From Diphasiastrum complanatum (Eukaryota > Streptophyta > Lycopodiopsida > Lycopodiales > Lycopodiaceae), in contig CM055096.1 of assembly GCA_029204225.1 (NCBI GenBank), forward strand, positions 46,161,346-46,225,345: 64,000 bases of DNA. The letters are read 5' to 3'. Every line of letters begins with the position of its first letter. The stretch's first letter is position 1. The notes beneath the pieces are model-generated. The model had not been told where the DNA came from and did no database searches. It saw only the letters and a list, made by a program, of their open reading frames with translations. Shown one piece after another: positions 1 to 11,222 of the stretch. The position numbers and the translations under genes were made by a program.

Positions 1-664
1 ATTTTGACTAGGTTGTGGTCATGCAAGTGCGAATCCGATTTTTTGAAAGACCATTCAACGACGTAACCGCCATCGTTGACATGGTGGCGCCACCAGGTGG
101 CGAGAGAGAAAATAAAGGCCTCCGGCCTGCATCCGCGCAGAAAATAAACAACCTGTCGGCACAGCCGTCTTTTCGGGGGTGGGAGCATCGACAGCAGAAT
201 GAATGGGTCAAATGATAAAATGCAGCGGTGCTGATCTCAAAGCTTCGCTGGGGTTAACTGCATTTTTGCATCAGAGCCGCTTTGACCCCACCAAGTTCGT
301 GGACAAATTGATATTTTTTAGAAATAGTTCGGTTTTGATCAACGTTGGATTTGGCGGATCTAAAGAAAAGATCCACTCTGCTACAAACAAAGCTACTTCT
401 CATCTACCTTATGAGAAAGTACCACCAGCAGGAATTTTGATCGCTAGATCTGCTGCTGATTAGCCATCTGAATAGCACAGCTCCTACGATCACTGGAAAG
501 ATGGGTTATAGGTTTATCATTGTCAAATCCATCAACTACCTTGAGGATATTCAGAGAAAATATGTATTGCGTTGATCAAACTTGGCTGCAACACCCAGAG
601 AAATTCACTCAGTTTTGGCCCACAATTTGATCTAGGAGCTGCAGCAGAGCAAATTTTTACCACC
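1..664 (+). other. Upstream region and 5' leader of the DUF3537 gene
   Basis: No convincing coding region is seen here. Bases 60-180 are richer in C and G than the rest. The reading frame of the downstream gene is open from about 545 (in-frame TGA at 542-544) to its first ATG at 665, so this stretch probably holds promoter and 5' UTR. A 5' UTR intron cannot be excluded. No clear TATA box was identified. Confidence 0.4.
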
Positions 665-1165
665 ATGGATGGCAGTACTGAAAGCTTGGGAGCACCTCTG
701 GTTGTCACAGAGAGCACCCACATCAGGATTAACGTTCCCAGAGTCGGCATTTCACAGGAAAAAAATAAATTTTTGAGTGAAGCAGTAAATGGTATGGAAA
801 AAACCTATCAGAGGATATATTCAAATCCGAATGACGAGCTAAGGAAGTTTAGATCAAGCCTTTGGTACCTGGGTCTCGATCAATCCACCACATGTAGTGT
901 GATCTTTTCTTGGGTGATCTTCATCCTCCTCACACTGGTGGTGCCAGTGCTGAATTACCTGTTTGTCAGATGCCCACATTGTGATAGCAAACGCAGCCAT
1001 CCTTTTGAACTGCTGACAGAGGTTTCTGAGTCATCAATGGCTGCAATTTCATTCCTCTCCCTCTCCAACATTCTTCGTGTCTATGGACTTAGAAAAGCAC
1101 TTCTTCTTGACTTCATTATAAAAGATTCCCCAGAAGTTCAGCGAGGATACAAGGATGAGCTTCAG
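665..1165 (+). CDS. DUF3537 gene, exon 1
   Basis: Encodes the first 167 residues: a hydrophilic N-terminus, then the LGLDQSTTCSVIFSW motif opening a membrane segment, a CPHCDS loop and a second hydrophobic stretch. The exon ends CTTCAG before GTTGGT, in phase 0. Confidence 0.92.
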
Positions 1166-4100
1166 GTTGGTCGGAAAAATCCCTTGTCTTCTCTTCATCT
1201 TCACGATTATTTTTCACGGTATATCCATTAGGTTTGTTCCACTGTTTCTTTGTCTCCATTATGCAATATTTTGTTTTGTTGGTAGATTGGATAGATACCC
1301 AGACACAGGATAACTCAAAAAAGAACCTGGGATTAGTGCACCACATGCTCATCCTACAGTCTCGTTTGTTTTCTTGTCTTGTTTTTTTTATTCGCTTTAA
1401 TCTGTTAAACTTTATTGATCTCCAGTTACTGCAGTTGTACGGCTGGGTTTGGGGGTGAATGATGATAAAGCATTCACCTTTCCTAGTCAGAACATTCCAA
1501 TTCTTCCTGACAATGTTATACAAATTTAATCTAAAAACTGTGCACTACCTACATTTTTGCCATGTATAGATTTAGCGGGGAACCCCATTTGCAATTAGTG
1601 CACACAAGTTAAACTGACTAATTAACTAGAGATTAGCCCCATTAGATCTCTGAACCATAGCGACTGCAATTGCCATTTAATATGGCTAGCCAGAGATGAG
1701 AATGATCATGGGAGATGAAATGAAGCCTTTCAAGCTGGATCTGAGCGTCTAAAGAAGAAGCATGTGCACACAATTGAAATGCAATGGCTGAATCTCACAG
1801 TACGAGCAAAAGTTGCACAGAAGAAGCCTCAGGGTGATAGGATTCCCACTGACTGCTACCTCTTTCAGATTTTGTTCTGGCTGGATGATGTCTTATGGTT
1901 ACAGATTACCAAAAACAGCAAGAAATCAATGCATGCAATCCAAATATGACATATAAAGCAAAGTCCAGAACAGAAAAGTATGCCAAAACGGTATCGATCC
2001 ATCCTTCATCATTAAGTATATTCTATGCCAAGAAATCCTTAGTTGGTTCATATCGATAAAACGTGGCGATTGGGCTGCTGCACTTAACATCATTAGGTAC
2101 ACCTGATGTTAATTACCATGCCTAACTAGCTCTCATTTGTCATGACCGTGGGACTTGCCACACTAAGGCCATGCCTAGATTGTAAGCAGTTCTGACCCTC
2201 TTGTTTGTGCGAGTAGGTTGGTCTCCTACAATTTCTTAAATCAATCAATATTTTTCTTTTCCAACCTCCAAGTTCCTACAATTTTCAAAGCTGGCCGGTT
2301 TTGCATTCAAGTTCAAAAGTGCAAATGCAAATTGTTCATTGAAATTTTCTTAGGAAATTAATTTTGTGCAATTTGAAACTTGGTATAAAATTAAAATAGT
2401 CTACAACCCTCAATAACAAGCATAAATTTGAAGTACTCTAAGCTAAGTTTGCCAAAAGAAATCCAAAGAGTAATGCTATTTATTGTAGCATGTACATCTA
2501 CTTTCTAAAAGTTGACATAAATGTAAGTGATTAGATGAAATATGTTTCAGTATTTTGAAAACTCCTTTTTTCGCATCACGGAGGTAAGTTTCCTGGTACT
2601 CATATTTTTAGCCGGTTTCTAGACTTTTGACTTCCTACTTGTTTCAAGATCAATCGGTAAATTTTAAAACCAGCCGGTTGGTTGTAGGACTTTGTCGCGT
2701 TCTCTGTGAACACTGATTGTAAGGTAACATCTTGCTTCTAAGAAATTCAAATCTCTCTCTTGGTAAACTATGTCATTAATTGTGATATCAACAATCATGT
2801 AATAAGTTGGGTAGAGATTGCCCTCTTCTAGCAATTCTCTTACAAAGTGATATTGCAAAGCAATATGCTTACTAGGTTTATGAAAACCATAGTTCGTACT
2901 TAAAAACATACAACCATGATTGTCATTGTACAATATGAAATTGTCTACAGTTATGCCGATTTCTTCAACCAAATTTTTGATCCAAACATATTTCTTTGCA
3001 GCTTGGCATAGTCAGACGTACTCCGCCTCAATGGTTGAAAGTGCCATAGATGCTTGTTTGTAACTAGCCTAGATTATAGGTCCTCCCCCTATAGTTAAAA
3101 TTTTAGAAATTTTTATGCCTGAAATTTTTAGAAAGCTTAAGATAATTATATATATTTATATAATATATATTAAAGATATTTTAGAGAGAGAATTCACGGT
3201 GATCTAGGTGACGGCCGATGATTTGGATGGCGGCCAATCTCGCACATCTCGCATCTCGAATATCTAACATATCTCACACATCTCGGCCATAGTACGGGTC
3301 AAAATTTAACCATGTTCAACAATAGCATCCACCCCTTTCCAAATCCATGCCCACCGACAACGACCTTACTCTACCCACATGTCCTTCCAACACAAACTTA
3401 TCATCACAATAACTTGATGATAAAGTAAACACAGAGTAGGTGGTGGGGCTACAATGCTCCGACAAAGATAGAAAAGATCCACACAAAACTGGCTCGCATA
3501 ACTTGAGTCTTGGACGAAGATCTCATATGGAAATTGCATGGTTTTGTGTGACATAAGTCCTCCACAGTAAGAACTACGATAAGATGTATTAGCAGAATCC
3601 AAGAAACAATTGTCATCTAAGTTAATATATATTCAACATCAAAATTAAAAATTACCATAGTGCTTATTAGGTGACTTCACACAGTGATCATAATATGCTT
3701 AAGAAACCTGCAACAACAATGATTTAACAGTTTTCTGATAGGAGGTGATAAGAAATCTTACCTGAGGCAACTTGGCCACCTCATCCTTGTATAACTTTCA
3801 AGCTATTTCATGTGTGTAGACTTCCCATTGAAGTAGAGTGGACTTTGAAGCATTATAAGGGCCTCAATGACTACAATGTCAACAAATATTCAAGCTCTTC
3901 TTCAAGCACCATCATATGAAGCTATCTACAAGACATGACTCTCATTCGAAAGACACTTGAAGTAAACAACTATAAATGAGAAAAAAATCACATATATAAG
4001 AAACAGCAACACAATAAAACATGGCCTCACCTTAGCCATCATAATATGCACACGGCTGCTTTGCTCCTTGTTTGGATCGTTTATGTGCACATATTGCTAT

Positions 4101-5839
4101 ACAACCCCACATTTCAACTTATTAGATATTGTCAAAAATGATTCATATAGGATTTAAACATTGTATCACTCTACATCCATAAACCCTAAACTATGCAATG
4201 TATTTGGTCAAGATAACAAACAACTCACCAACATTACTGACATAAGAAACTGACATGTTTGCTGACTGCATTCAATGGTCGGAGTTTGCGATCAAATAAG
4301 GTGATGATATAGATCCCGTCAAACCCTTCCTTGCAGACTACACCCAAACTGCATCTATTTGTTGTGTGACACGGGCTATGCTACAACTTCCACCTAGGAG
4401 AATGCAGAACCTTCAAGTTGGGATAGGCTCTAATTGGTTAAGGGTTTTGACTGCATGCCTCTACAATTGTACACAGATTTTAAACTTTGGCATTCACCAA
4501 AGTGATTGTATGCAGTTGCAGTTGCCTACATTTAAATACTTGCAACAATAAGACCCTCTCCAAACTTGAAGGTACATTCTCCTAGGTGGAAAGTGTAGCA
4601 AAGCCTATGTCAAACAAACAATAATATTCACCAACTGCAGAAAAAATGTTTACGTTTATTGGAATAGATGATGATATGAGATCCAAATATAATATCATTT
4701 CAATACATGATTATTAAATAGATCACTGATGTGATAATATATAAACATTAGACATACTTTCCACCTTTATTGCGATACACCTTCATGTCAATTGTGAAGG
4801 CTCATAGATCTAGTAGTAAGCAAACTTCTAGCCTTTAGTTTTTGTACTATATGATTTTTTTTTTCTTGCTATTGTTTGATGAGCTAAAAGTGTGTGTATA
4901 TGTGTGTGCCATGTGTGTGTTTATGGAGGGTGTGTGTGTGTGTGTGTGTGTGCATTAGGATTAGGCTTTAGGCTTTATACATTAATTATTAGGGTTAGGC
5001 TTTATGTATTAACCATGTTCTTGAAATGTTACCCCCCTTGTAAACCTTTGCCCCTCTCCCTCTCACCTAAACTTGTTTCTTGTATGTTTTTCCTGGACCC
5101 CATAAAACCAATGGATGCAACCTCGTCTCTCACTATAGCTCTAGATTACTCAGCTCTTCAGGACGTTGGGACAGGCAGCTATCCCATAGATTCCATAGCT
5201 TCAAACTTAGATTGGATGAATATGATGGCGATTGATTATCTTGCAAGTTGGAAGCCAAACACAATTGGAGCACACACAACTCTATTTGATTTTAAAAATC
5301 CCCATGTACTAACCCTAATTCTAGGTTTCCATGCTTTCTCCCTAACATGTCTTCATCTCCCCCCCCCCCCCCCCCCCAATTCTCCCTTCTATTTGCATGC
5401 TCCATATAGATTCTTCCACCCTCTTACATATCAATTGGCTTGAATGAGCTCATGAAACCCTCTTCAAGTTTAGACTCGTACAACAAGTTCATAGCATAAT
5501 GTACAACAGGGTCGTATTGTGTAATATAGATGGGCCGTACATCAAAATTGTACCATACCGTAAAGGGTTTTAGGACCCCATACAACAGTTTTGTACCGTA
5601 CTATACAGCTATACTGTAGGTGTTGTGCGGGAGGTCCACCCAACAAGTGTTATAAAGTAGGTTCGTACAATATGGAGATACAACACAATGTCCTACAATA
5701 GAGCACAATTGACAGGAAATTTGGACCTAGATCTTTCTCTAGCCTTCAAAACCTGGATCTTTCTAAAGTTTATGAGGTATCCTCAGTTAGACTCAACAAT
5801 GTACATGATTGCTGCAAAAGTTTAAGGTTCTTATCTAAG

Positions 5840-5888
<49 letters not shown>

Positions 5889-8800
5889 TGATGATTCTAA
5901 GATTTTACCATGCAATTTGTTGTTTAAGAACATAATAGTTACTTGTTTTTTACGTTTCATATTATTGAAACTTGTTGCTAAACCCATTACATGATGACAT
6001 CTCCCCCCCTCCCCCCCCCCCCCCCCCCACCCCATTCTTTCATTACAATTTTTTAAAATTGCTCATTGAAGGTCCCCCCCATCCTTTTATTAGAATTTTT
6101 TTTTAATGCTAATTAAAATTTAGCTTGTTTGCTATGATGAAAGGTGGAAAAGCTGTAGCCATTAAATCCTAGAAACTGGGCATGGGCTGGAGGATAGAGC
6201 TTCATTGGATGGTGGTAGTAATGCTAGCATATGGACTCAGAGATGGGTTTTGATCTAGAGCAGGCAAAGTGTGAGTGTTGTGCATGCCTGACCACATAGA
6301 AATAAACTGAAAATTTTCTTTTCAGCACGGTTGTTGTAGAGTTTGTTTCAGTGAAAGCTTTGTTGTGAGGATTGTTCGGGTAGATGGTATTGAAAGCAAG
6401 CTCCAGAGTCTCCTTGTGAGGATTGTTGGGGGTAGATGGTATTGAAAGCAGGCTCCGGAGCCTTTTTGTGAGGATTGTGGGGGTAGATGGTATTAAAAGT
6501 AGGCTGACTGTGAGGATTGTTTGGGTAGATGGTATTGGAAGCAGGCTCCGGAGCCTTGTTGTGAGGATTGTTGGGGCAGATGACATCGGAATTGTTTCAT
6601 TTCCACTATTGTGAGTTTGAGCCTCAGGGTGAAAAGTGTTGTAATCTTCAGTTCCACCGTTGTGAGTGTGAGGGTGGAAAGTATTGTAGGTGGTTAGTTG
6701 GCGCTTGAGAAACTCGCCTGCAACCCCCTCCATCCCATCTAGTCCCATCGCTCCCTCCACGTGAGATGCTTTGATAGTTTGTGAAGCCTTGCAATCCAAT
6801 TGACCCAAAGTCCCAGCAACCGAAGGAGTGAAGACGGTTTTGAGAAAGAAGCATAATCGGTGCCTTGACACGATGGAAATAAGTGTCTGTGATTTGGTCC
6901 ATTGGTGTCATGTGATTTGGTAGAAGGAGATATAGGTAGGAAGCAGTGTTGGGTGGGTATCAAAATTTTTGATACCAGCCGGGTGGATCATGATATTGCA
7001 GCTTTTTAAAAAATTTAACACCAGTTGGGTATCAATATAAGGAGGTATAGAATTGTAGATTGGTATAAACTAGACTGGTATCACAAGGGTGATACCAGCC
7101 GGTTATCAACCCAAGTATGAACTTGTACAAATTGTTAAAAATATGCTTTTTAAAGAGTAATATCATAATTTAAGATATAAAAAATCTGAAATATCAAAAT
7201 AAATTACTAAAAATAGTACTACTATTGATACCCTGGCAAAAATTCACAAAATCTCCCAAACCTGGGTATCAATATGAATAGCAAGATAATTAATACTGGG
7301 TGTCCGGTTGTAGACCTTGGTATTAGAATTCATATACCAATCGGGTAGGTCTTTTGATACCATGTTGATACCCATTATTGATACCAGCCGCGACCCCATA
7401 TACCCACCCAACACTGGTAGGAAGCAACGTTCCAAGGAGTGAACCAAACAGATTTTTCAGCCCGAGATATTTATAAGTCTAAACCTTTAAGGAACTATGA
7501 ACATCAAGCTAAAAGCGAGAAGTACCTCCTAATTTCTCTGCTGAGAGATTATTTGGTAGTGTACAGAAGTATCTCATTATTCACTTTTGATGCGAAATTG
7601 TCATCAAGAAAACGTTTTTTCCTTGAATAGTGTAACAAAAGGCACTACCGAAGTAGCTTGTTGGTTTTTTAAACAATACAGTTTATGAGGCATAGCATAC
7701 AACAAAATTTGCTTGAGAAAAACTGAGTGGATATAGCAATTTCCATTTTAGAGCTTGTAGCGCATGACATAAACAAAACTTTACAAAATGTGCATCTAAG
7801 TGTCAACTACTTGGTATTTCTAAAGATTAGTGTAATCAAGCCTAAGGAAGGAAGAGATTGAATGCAAGCCTTTCACAGATGTATTTCAGTTTGTGAGCTT
7901 AAGTTCAAAACCTTCAAGTCTGTGTCTCAATTTGAGTTTGTTTTAATCAGTGTTTGCAGTCTTGGTCTGTTAATCTTGGTTTATTTTATAGTTGTGTTAA
8001 CATGAGTTACAGAATGTACTGGTTCGTTAATTACAAACTTTCAGAAGATGCAAAGGAACAAACATTGTGACATTGTTCAGAGCTCCATCTGTAAGTATCG
8101 TGTCAAACGAAGCAGTTCTTAGTACCTGCACCGCTGATTGCCGCATTTGAAAATTTTGTAGAGTACAAATAATGCCTGGAAGAATTTCGGGACTCTCATA
8201 ATAAGTCACGTGGCCTCCGTCAAGAACTTCAGTTAAAATAATCTAAGTTATAGTCCTCTGAGAAAACTTGATGTAAGATATACCCCTGTTGCCTTCACGA
8301 TATCTGCCACTAATGACTTGTAGTGGAATTTTCTACGCGTAAAAAGCTGGCATATTATGCACTTCCGCCAAATGCTAGGTGACAACTATCAGAGTTAGTC
8401 TTGCTCTTCTTGTAAAAATGAACTTGTTCACATTATGAATGGTAATGCATTCTCAAGCAAAAGATACTTCTATGCTATAAACTAAAATATTTTTTGTTTA
8501 TCCAAGCAACATTGCCGAAAGCACATAGATCTTCAAGTCTAGCACTAATTTTTCTATGTTTGGAACTGACACTTGAATCATGTTGTTGGCATGTACCTCT
8601 GGTGAGCTTCTCGCCCGAATGTCTATGTGTATTGCACTACGAATGCTTTCTGATAGTTTTCTTTCTCTAGTGACACTCACTCAATTCGGAATGTCTAATT
8701 TCGAAGGAAGCATGGTTTTCTCAGATGCCTAATTATTCGCTCCCTTCATGGTCGTCTCTGACACCTACCAAGATATTCGTCCATTCGATCTAAGTCAATA

Positions 8801-11222
8801 TTAATTTTGTAGTCTTGGTAAAGATCTTGTAAAGTTCTCTATGTTGGAGTTGTGTTTCTTCTTCCGCACCTAATCTATTCGAGAGCACCCCAACAGAGTG
8901 GTATCAGAGCCATCGTTCCAAACTACTAATTAGTATACGAAATTGTTTACTATACTTAGATCATTCATCATGGAAGGAACATCTTCAGAAATTCGCTTGA
9001 TCAACAAGTTCAACAGTGACGACTTCCACATGTGGAAGTTCAAGATGAAGATGATACTCATAGAAAAAGAACTCTGGGAATACATCAATGGTTCATGCCA
9101 AGATATTCTAAGTTGGTGCATTTTAAAAGAAATGTGGCAATTGGACTATGACACTTAACATCATAAGATACACCTAATATTAAGTACCATCCTTAATTTA
9201 ACTACCATGCCTAACTAACATCATATGCCATGACCACGAAACTTGCCTTCGTGAGGCCAAGTCTCGAGGTCGAGCACACTCCCATGCAACATCAGCTTTT
9301 TTGGGGGTATTTGTTAGCATGTATCTAATGTGGCTCTCCTATCGTGATTATGGTCAACGCCCTTAGACTTTATTCCACAAGTCAGGTTGATTGCTAGAAG
9401 CAAATACAATCTAAGAGAAATGATGCAACAATGCCAATTGTCTTACTAGAAGCAAATACAATCCAAGAGAAATGATGCAACAATGCCAATTGTATTACAC
9501 CATTGTCTAAGGTGTGAACCCAAGAGGGTTGGCTTAGTTGGTTACCTTGACATGAAAGTTTCTTTGGTCCCCAAGTTATAGTCTCCCCTTTTTTGAATAA
9601 ATTCTCCTTTGGAAACCAAGAAGCATTGTATTGCCTGAGAAGAATGAAACCCACCTATAAACAAAGATATAAATCACTAGTTTGCGTTGTAGATTGTTTT
9701 GATATAGATAATCAGTGTGCGTCCTTGCATCGTTTAGCAAGTAAATTTTGGCAGAATTATTTTTTCTGACAAACCATCACATCAGTTAATACCTCCAAAT
9801 TTTCTGCATTTTATTCTGATTGCTTATCAATATATCTTACGTAGTGGAATGGGTGCTGTGTTTTGACTTTTAAGCTGTGCCCTTGCTCTTTCCAAGGATA
9901 ACTCGTAACAGACTCGAACTTTGGTATAAGATTCCAAAGTGAATCAAAATTCATGATCTACTATCTGATTTTGATTTGAGTAGGTTCTCTCATGCATTGA
10001 CTGTTTGTAAGAGGGTTAGAGCAGAGAAGAACCAAGCATGTATTGTAGCATTGTAACTTGTATTGTGTTTCTGGAACTGGGAACAAAACTTAGCTTTATT
10101 TTACTTCTTTGTGCAGAGGGCTTTCCATTTGCTTGCCGAAATCCTACTTCCATGCTTTTTGGTGGAACTCGTCCATAAGATTTGGTGGTTTCAATATGTG
10201 GCAGTGCTGCTACCTCCTGCCGGCACCAATTCACCTATTCTCAAAAATGTTATCACGTGTTCTATTTTAATGGCAGCATGGCTGTACAAGACCAGTGTGT
10301 TCATTGTCATTTGTGTGATGTTTAAGCTCTTTTGTTCACTTCAGACACTGCGCTTAAATGCATACGAGAAGCTGCTTGAGGCCCCCCCAGATGTTTCTGC
10401 CATTCTTTTAGAGCACATGCGCATCCGAGTTCATCTGCTCGAAATCAGTCACCGTTTTCGGTTCTTCATGGTTGCATCCCTCTTTGCTATAACTTCTAGC
10501 CAGTTTTCAGCTCTGTTTGCTGTAGCTTCTTCCACAACAAGGGTCAATTTCTTCAGAGCCGGCGACTTAGCGGTACTCATTCAATCTGAGACCTTCTAGG
10601 CAGCTAGTTTGTCATTATGGGTTTCAATTATGAACTCATGCGAATGGAACTCTTAATTTATGTATTGGATGCAGGTTTGCTCTGCTGTTCAGCTCACAGG
10701 GTGTTTTCTTTGCTTGTCCGGAGCGGCAAGCATCACGCACAGAGCACAAAGAGTTGTGTCACTTGTAAGCCAGTGGCATGCAATTGTTTCCTGCACTCTT
10801 TACAGTGCTGGCTCTGTTCCTATAAACGAGCTCTGCAGCTTAACTACCACACAGCAGATTACCCCACCAGTTTCCCCTAATCATCCCAATCCATCTGATG
10901 ATTCGGAAGCCTTCCAAAGGAGACAGGCATTGGGTAAGTGTTGATGCTAGCTGCTGCAACATTGGCAAACACAATCTTTGTTTGGTGTTGTTCTTGAAAT
11001 GAGAAAATAGTAGGACCCACAAAGCAAAATAGCCATTCTGACATCAGTAGAACTGACTTATGTCTTCGACTGTTTCTGAATGCAGTGGCATACCTGCATC
11101 ACTGTCCAGCTGGAATTTCTTTGTATGGATTTGTATTGGATCGAGGAACGCTGTATGCATTATTTGGTATTGAGTTTTCTCTTGTTCTTTGGATCCTTGG
11201 CAAAACGGTTGGCATACACTAA
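665..11222 (+). CDS. DUF3537 family multi-pass membrane protein (four exons)
   Basis: Joined exons 665-1165, 10117-10572, 10675-10933 and 11086-11222 give a 450-residue protein. I recognise the plant DUF3537 family (Arabidopsis MRB1/At4g22270 type, sometimes labelled ligand-gated channel-like); its biochemical role is not settled. Family signatures run across the exon joins: LGLDQS and CSVIFSW in exon 1, ILLPCFLVELVHKIWW and LQTLRL in exon 2, GDLA at the end of exon 2 continuing VCSAVQLTG in exon 3, ITHRAQ in exon 3, and a hydrophobic C-terminus ending LGKTVGIH in exon 4. About five or six membrane segments are visible. All introns are GT-AG with phases 0, 0 and 1. The start at 665 sits in a good context (caccATGG) and gives the usual family length. 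No stop or frameshift was seen, so the gene looks functional. Its oddity is the 8.95-kb first intron; introns 2 and 3 are 102 and 152 bp. Confidence 0.93.
2066..2170 (+). repeat. Dispersed repeat, copy 1 (paired with 9130-9245)
   Basis: Shares a diverged block with 9130-9245. Both contain CTTAACATCAT, then a tract with CATGCCTAACTA and a CATGACC...ACTTGCC end, with small indels. The parent element is unknown. Confidence 0.6.
2664..3090 (-). pseudogene. Ty1/copia RNase H relic
   Basis: On the minus strand the frame reads ALSTIEAEYV, one stop codon, then KKYVWIKNLVEEIG and, further on, KHIALQYHFVREL. These are the copia RNase H signatures (LSS.EAEY; SKHI...YHFVRE). The usual CDN catalytic motif reads YND. 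Only the C-terminal end of pol is present, and no LTR could be delimited. It lies inside the DUF3537 intron. Confidence 0.85.
4365..4611. repeat. Fold-back element (long imperfect inverted repeat)
   Basis: The two ends are inverted copies. CTTCCACCTAGGAGAATG at 4385-4402 pairs with CATTCTCCTAGGTGGAA near 4573-4589, and CCTTCAAGTTGG pairs with CCAAACTTGAAGG. The dyad runs inward to a centre near 4490 (CTTTGG...CCAAAG). The whole 247 bp could form one long stem with bulges. It could be a fold-back MITE or a small-RNA hairpin locus. Confidence 0.75.
4891..4952. repeat. (TG)n microsatellite
   Basis: Interrupted TG dinucleotides, with an uninterrupted run of eleven units at 4931-4952. Confidence 0.9.
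5359..5377. repeat. Poly-C tract
   Basis: Nineteen consecutive C residues; a similar interrupted C tract lies at 6001-6034. Confidence 0.9.
5842..5885. repeat. (GA)n microsatellite
   Basis: About 22 uninterrupted GA units. Confidence 0.95.
6001..6034. repeat. C-rich tract
   Basis: Almost pure C with single T and A interruptions, near the end of a non-coding stretch of the intron. Confidence 0.85.
6364..6590. repeat. Minisatellite, about 51-bp unit
   Basis: Four full units and one partial unit start with TGTGAGGATTGT at 6364, 6415, 6467, 6509 and 6560. Each carries GGTAGATGGTATT and, in most, AGGCTCCGGAGCC, itself a near-palindrome. The third unit is shortened to 42 bp. Open frames across it are repeat-driven, not a gene. 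Confidence 0.9.
6601..6693. repeat. Two-unit tandem repeat beside the minisatellite
   Basis: Two copies starting TTCCAC at 6601 and 6652, each with TTGTGAGT and GTG(A/G)AAAGT. It lies directly after the 51-bp minisatellite. Confidence 0.75.
6944..7416. mobile_element. hAT-type MITE (non-autonomous DNA transposon)
   Basis: A 473-bp element with perfect 17-bp terminal inverted repeats, CAGTGTTGGGTGGGTAT at the left and its complement at the right. It is flanked by an exact 8-bp direct repeat GTAGGAAG (6936-6943 and 7417-7424). CAG...CTG termini with 8-bp target duplications are the hAT superfamily hallmark. Several GATACCAGCCGG subterminal motifs occur inside; no coding capacity is seen. Neighbouring bases also match, so the duplication could be read as up to 11 bp, which would weaken the hAT call in favour of a Mutator-like element. 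Confidence 0.88.
8899..9110 (+). mobile_element. Ty1/copia 5' fragment: primer site and gag start
   Basis: TGGTATCAGAGCC at 8899-8911 is the initiator-Met-tRNA primer-binding site; the upstream LTR would end CAACA at 8895, but its 5' edge could not be fixed. A gag frame opens with ATG at 8970 and reads INKFNSDDFHMWKFKMKM and KELWEYINGS, the conserved start of copia gag. Homology stops near 9110, where the repeat shared with 2066-2170 begins. The rest of the element is missing. Confidence 0.8.
9130..9245 (+). repeat. Dispersed repeat, copy 2 (paired with 2066-2170)
   Basis: Diverged copy of the block at 2066-2170, here joined directly to the truncated copia gag. Confidence 0.6.
9394..9497. 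repeat. Tandem duplication, 52-bp unit
   Basis: Two nearly identical units begin CTAGAAGCAAATACAAT at 9394 and 9446. Confidence 0.9.
10117..10572 (+). CDS. DUF3537 gene, exon 2
   Basis: Encodes 152 residues, from RAFHLLAEILLPCF to NFFRAGDLA. The acceptor is a pyrimidine-rich tract ending GTGCAG at 10111-10116; the donor is GTACTC at 10573. Both borders are phase 0. It holds two or three membrane segments and the conserved LQTLRL and SHRFR motifs. Confidence 0.93.
10675..10933 (+). CDS. DUF3537 gene, exon 3
   Basis: Begins VCSAVQLTG after acceptor GCAG at 10671-10674 and ends in the codon-split FQRRQALV, one base into the codon, before a strong GTAAGT donor at 10934. It carries the ITHRAQ motif followed by a polar Ser/Thr/Pro-rich loop. 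Confidence 0.93.
11086..11222 (+). CDS. DUF3537 gene, exon 4 and stop
   Basis: Reads AYLHHCPAGISLYGF and then a hydrophobic segment ending LGKTVGIH with TAA at 11220-11222. The acceptor is TGCAG at 11081-11085. The last residues match the usual end of the family. Confidence 0.9.

Larger units (their letters stand above)
1166..10116 (+). other. Giant intron 1 of the DUF3537 gene
   Basis: The intron is 8951 bp, GT-AG, phase 0. It is almost wholly repeats: pieces of at least two copia elements in opposite orientations, a hAT-type MITE, a fold-back element, minisatellites and long mononucleotide and dinucleotide runs. Parts not listed separately (about 1170-2060, 3170-4360 and 7430-8890) hold AT-rich sequence in which I see no gene. 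Confidence 0.85.

Noticed and set aside
8-463. Short frames upstream of the DUF3537 gene
   Set aside because: No domain, no splice support; more likely promoter and 5' UTR.
3366-3602. 78-codon minus-strand frame in the intron
   Set aside because: No recognisable motif and no flanking splice sites; probably chance.
4892-5443. 183-codon frame starting in the TG repeat
   Set aside because: Cys/Val repeat translation at the start, poly-Pro from the C tract at the end, and no recognised domain.
6224-6963. Overlapping minus-strand frames of 74-215 codons
   Set aside because: They follow the minisatellite period (repeated Ser-Thr-Ile-Pro blocks) and have no splice or domain support.
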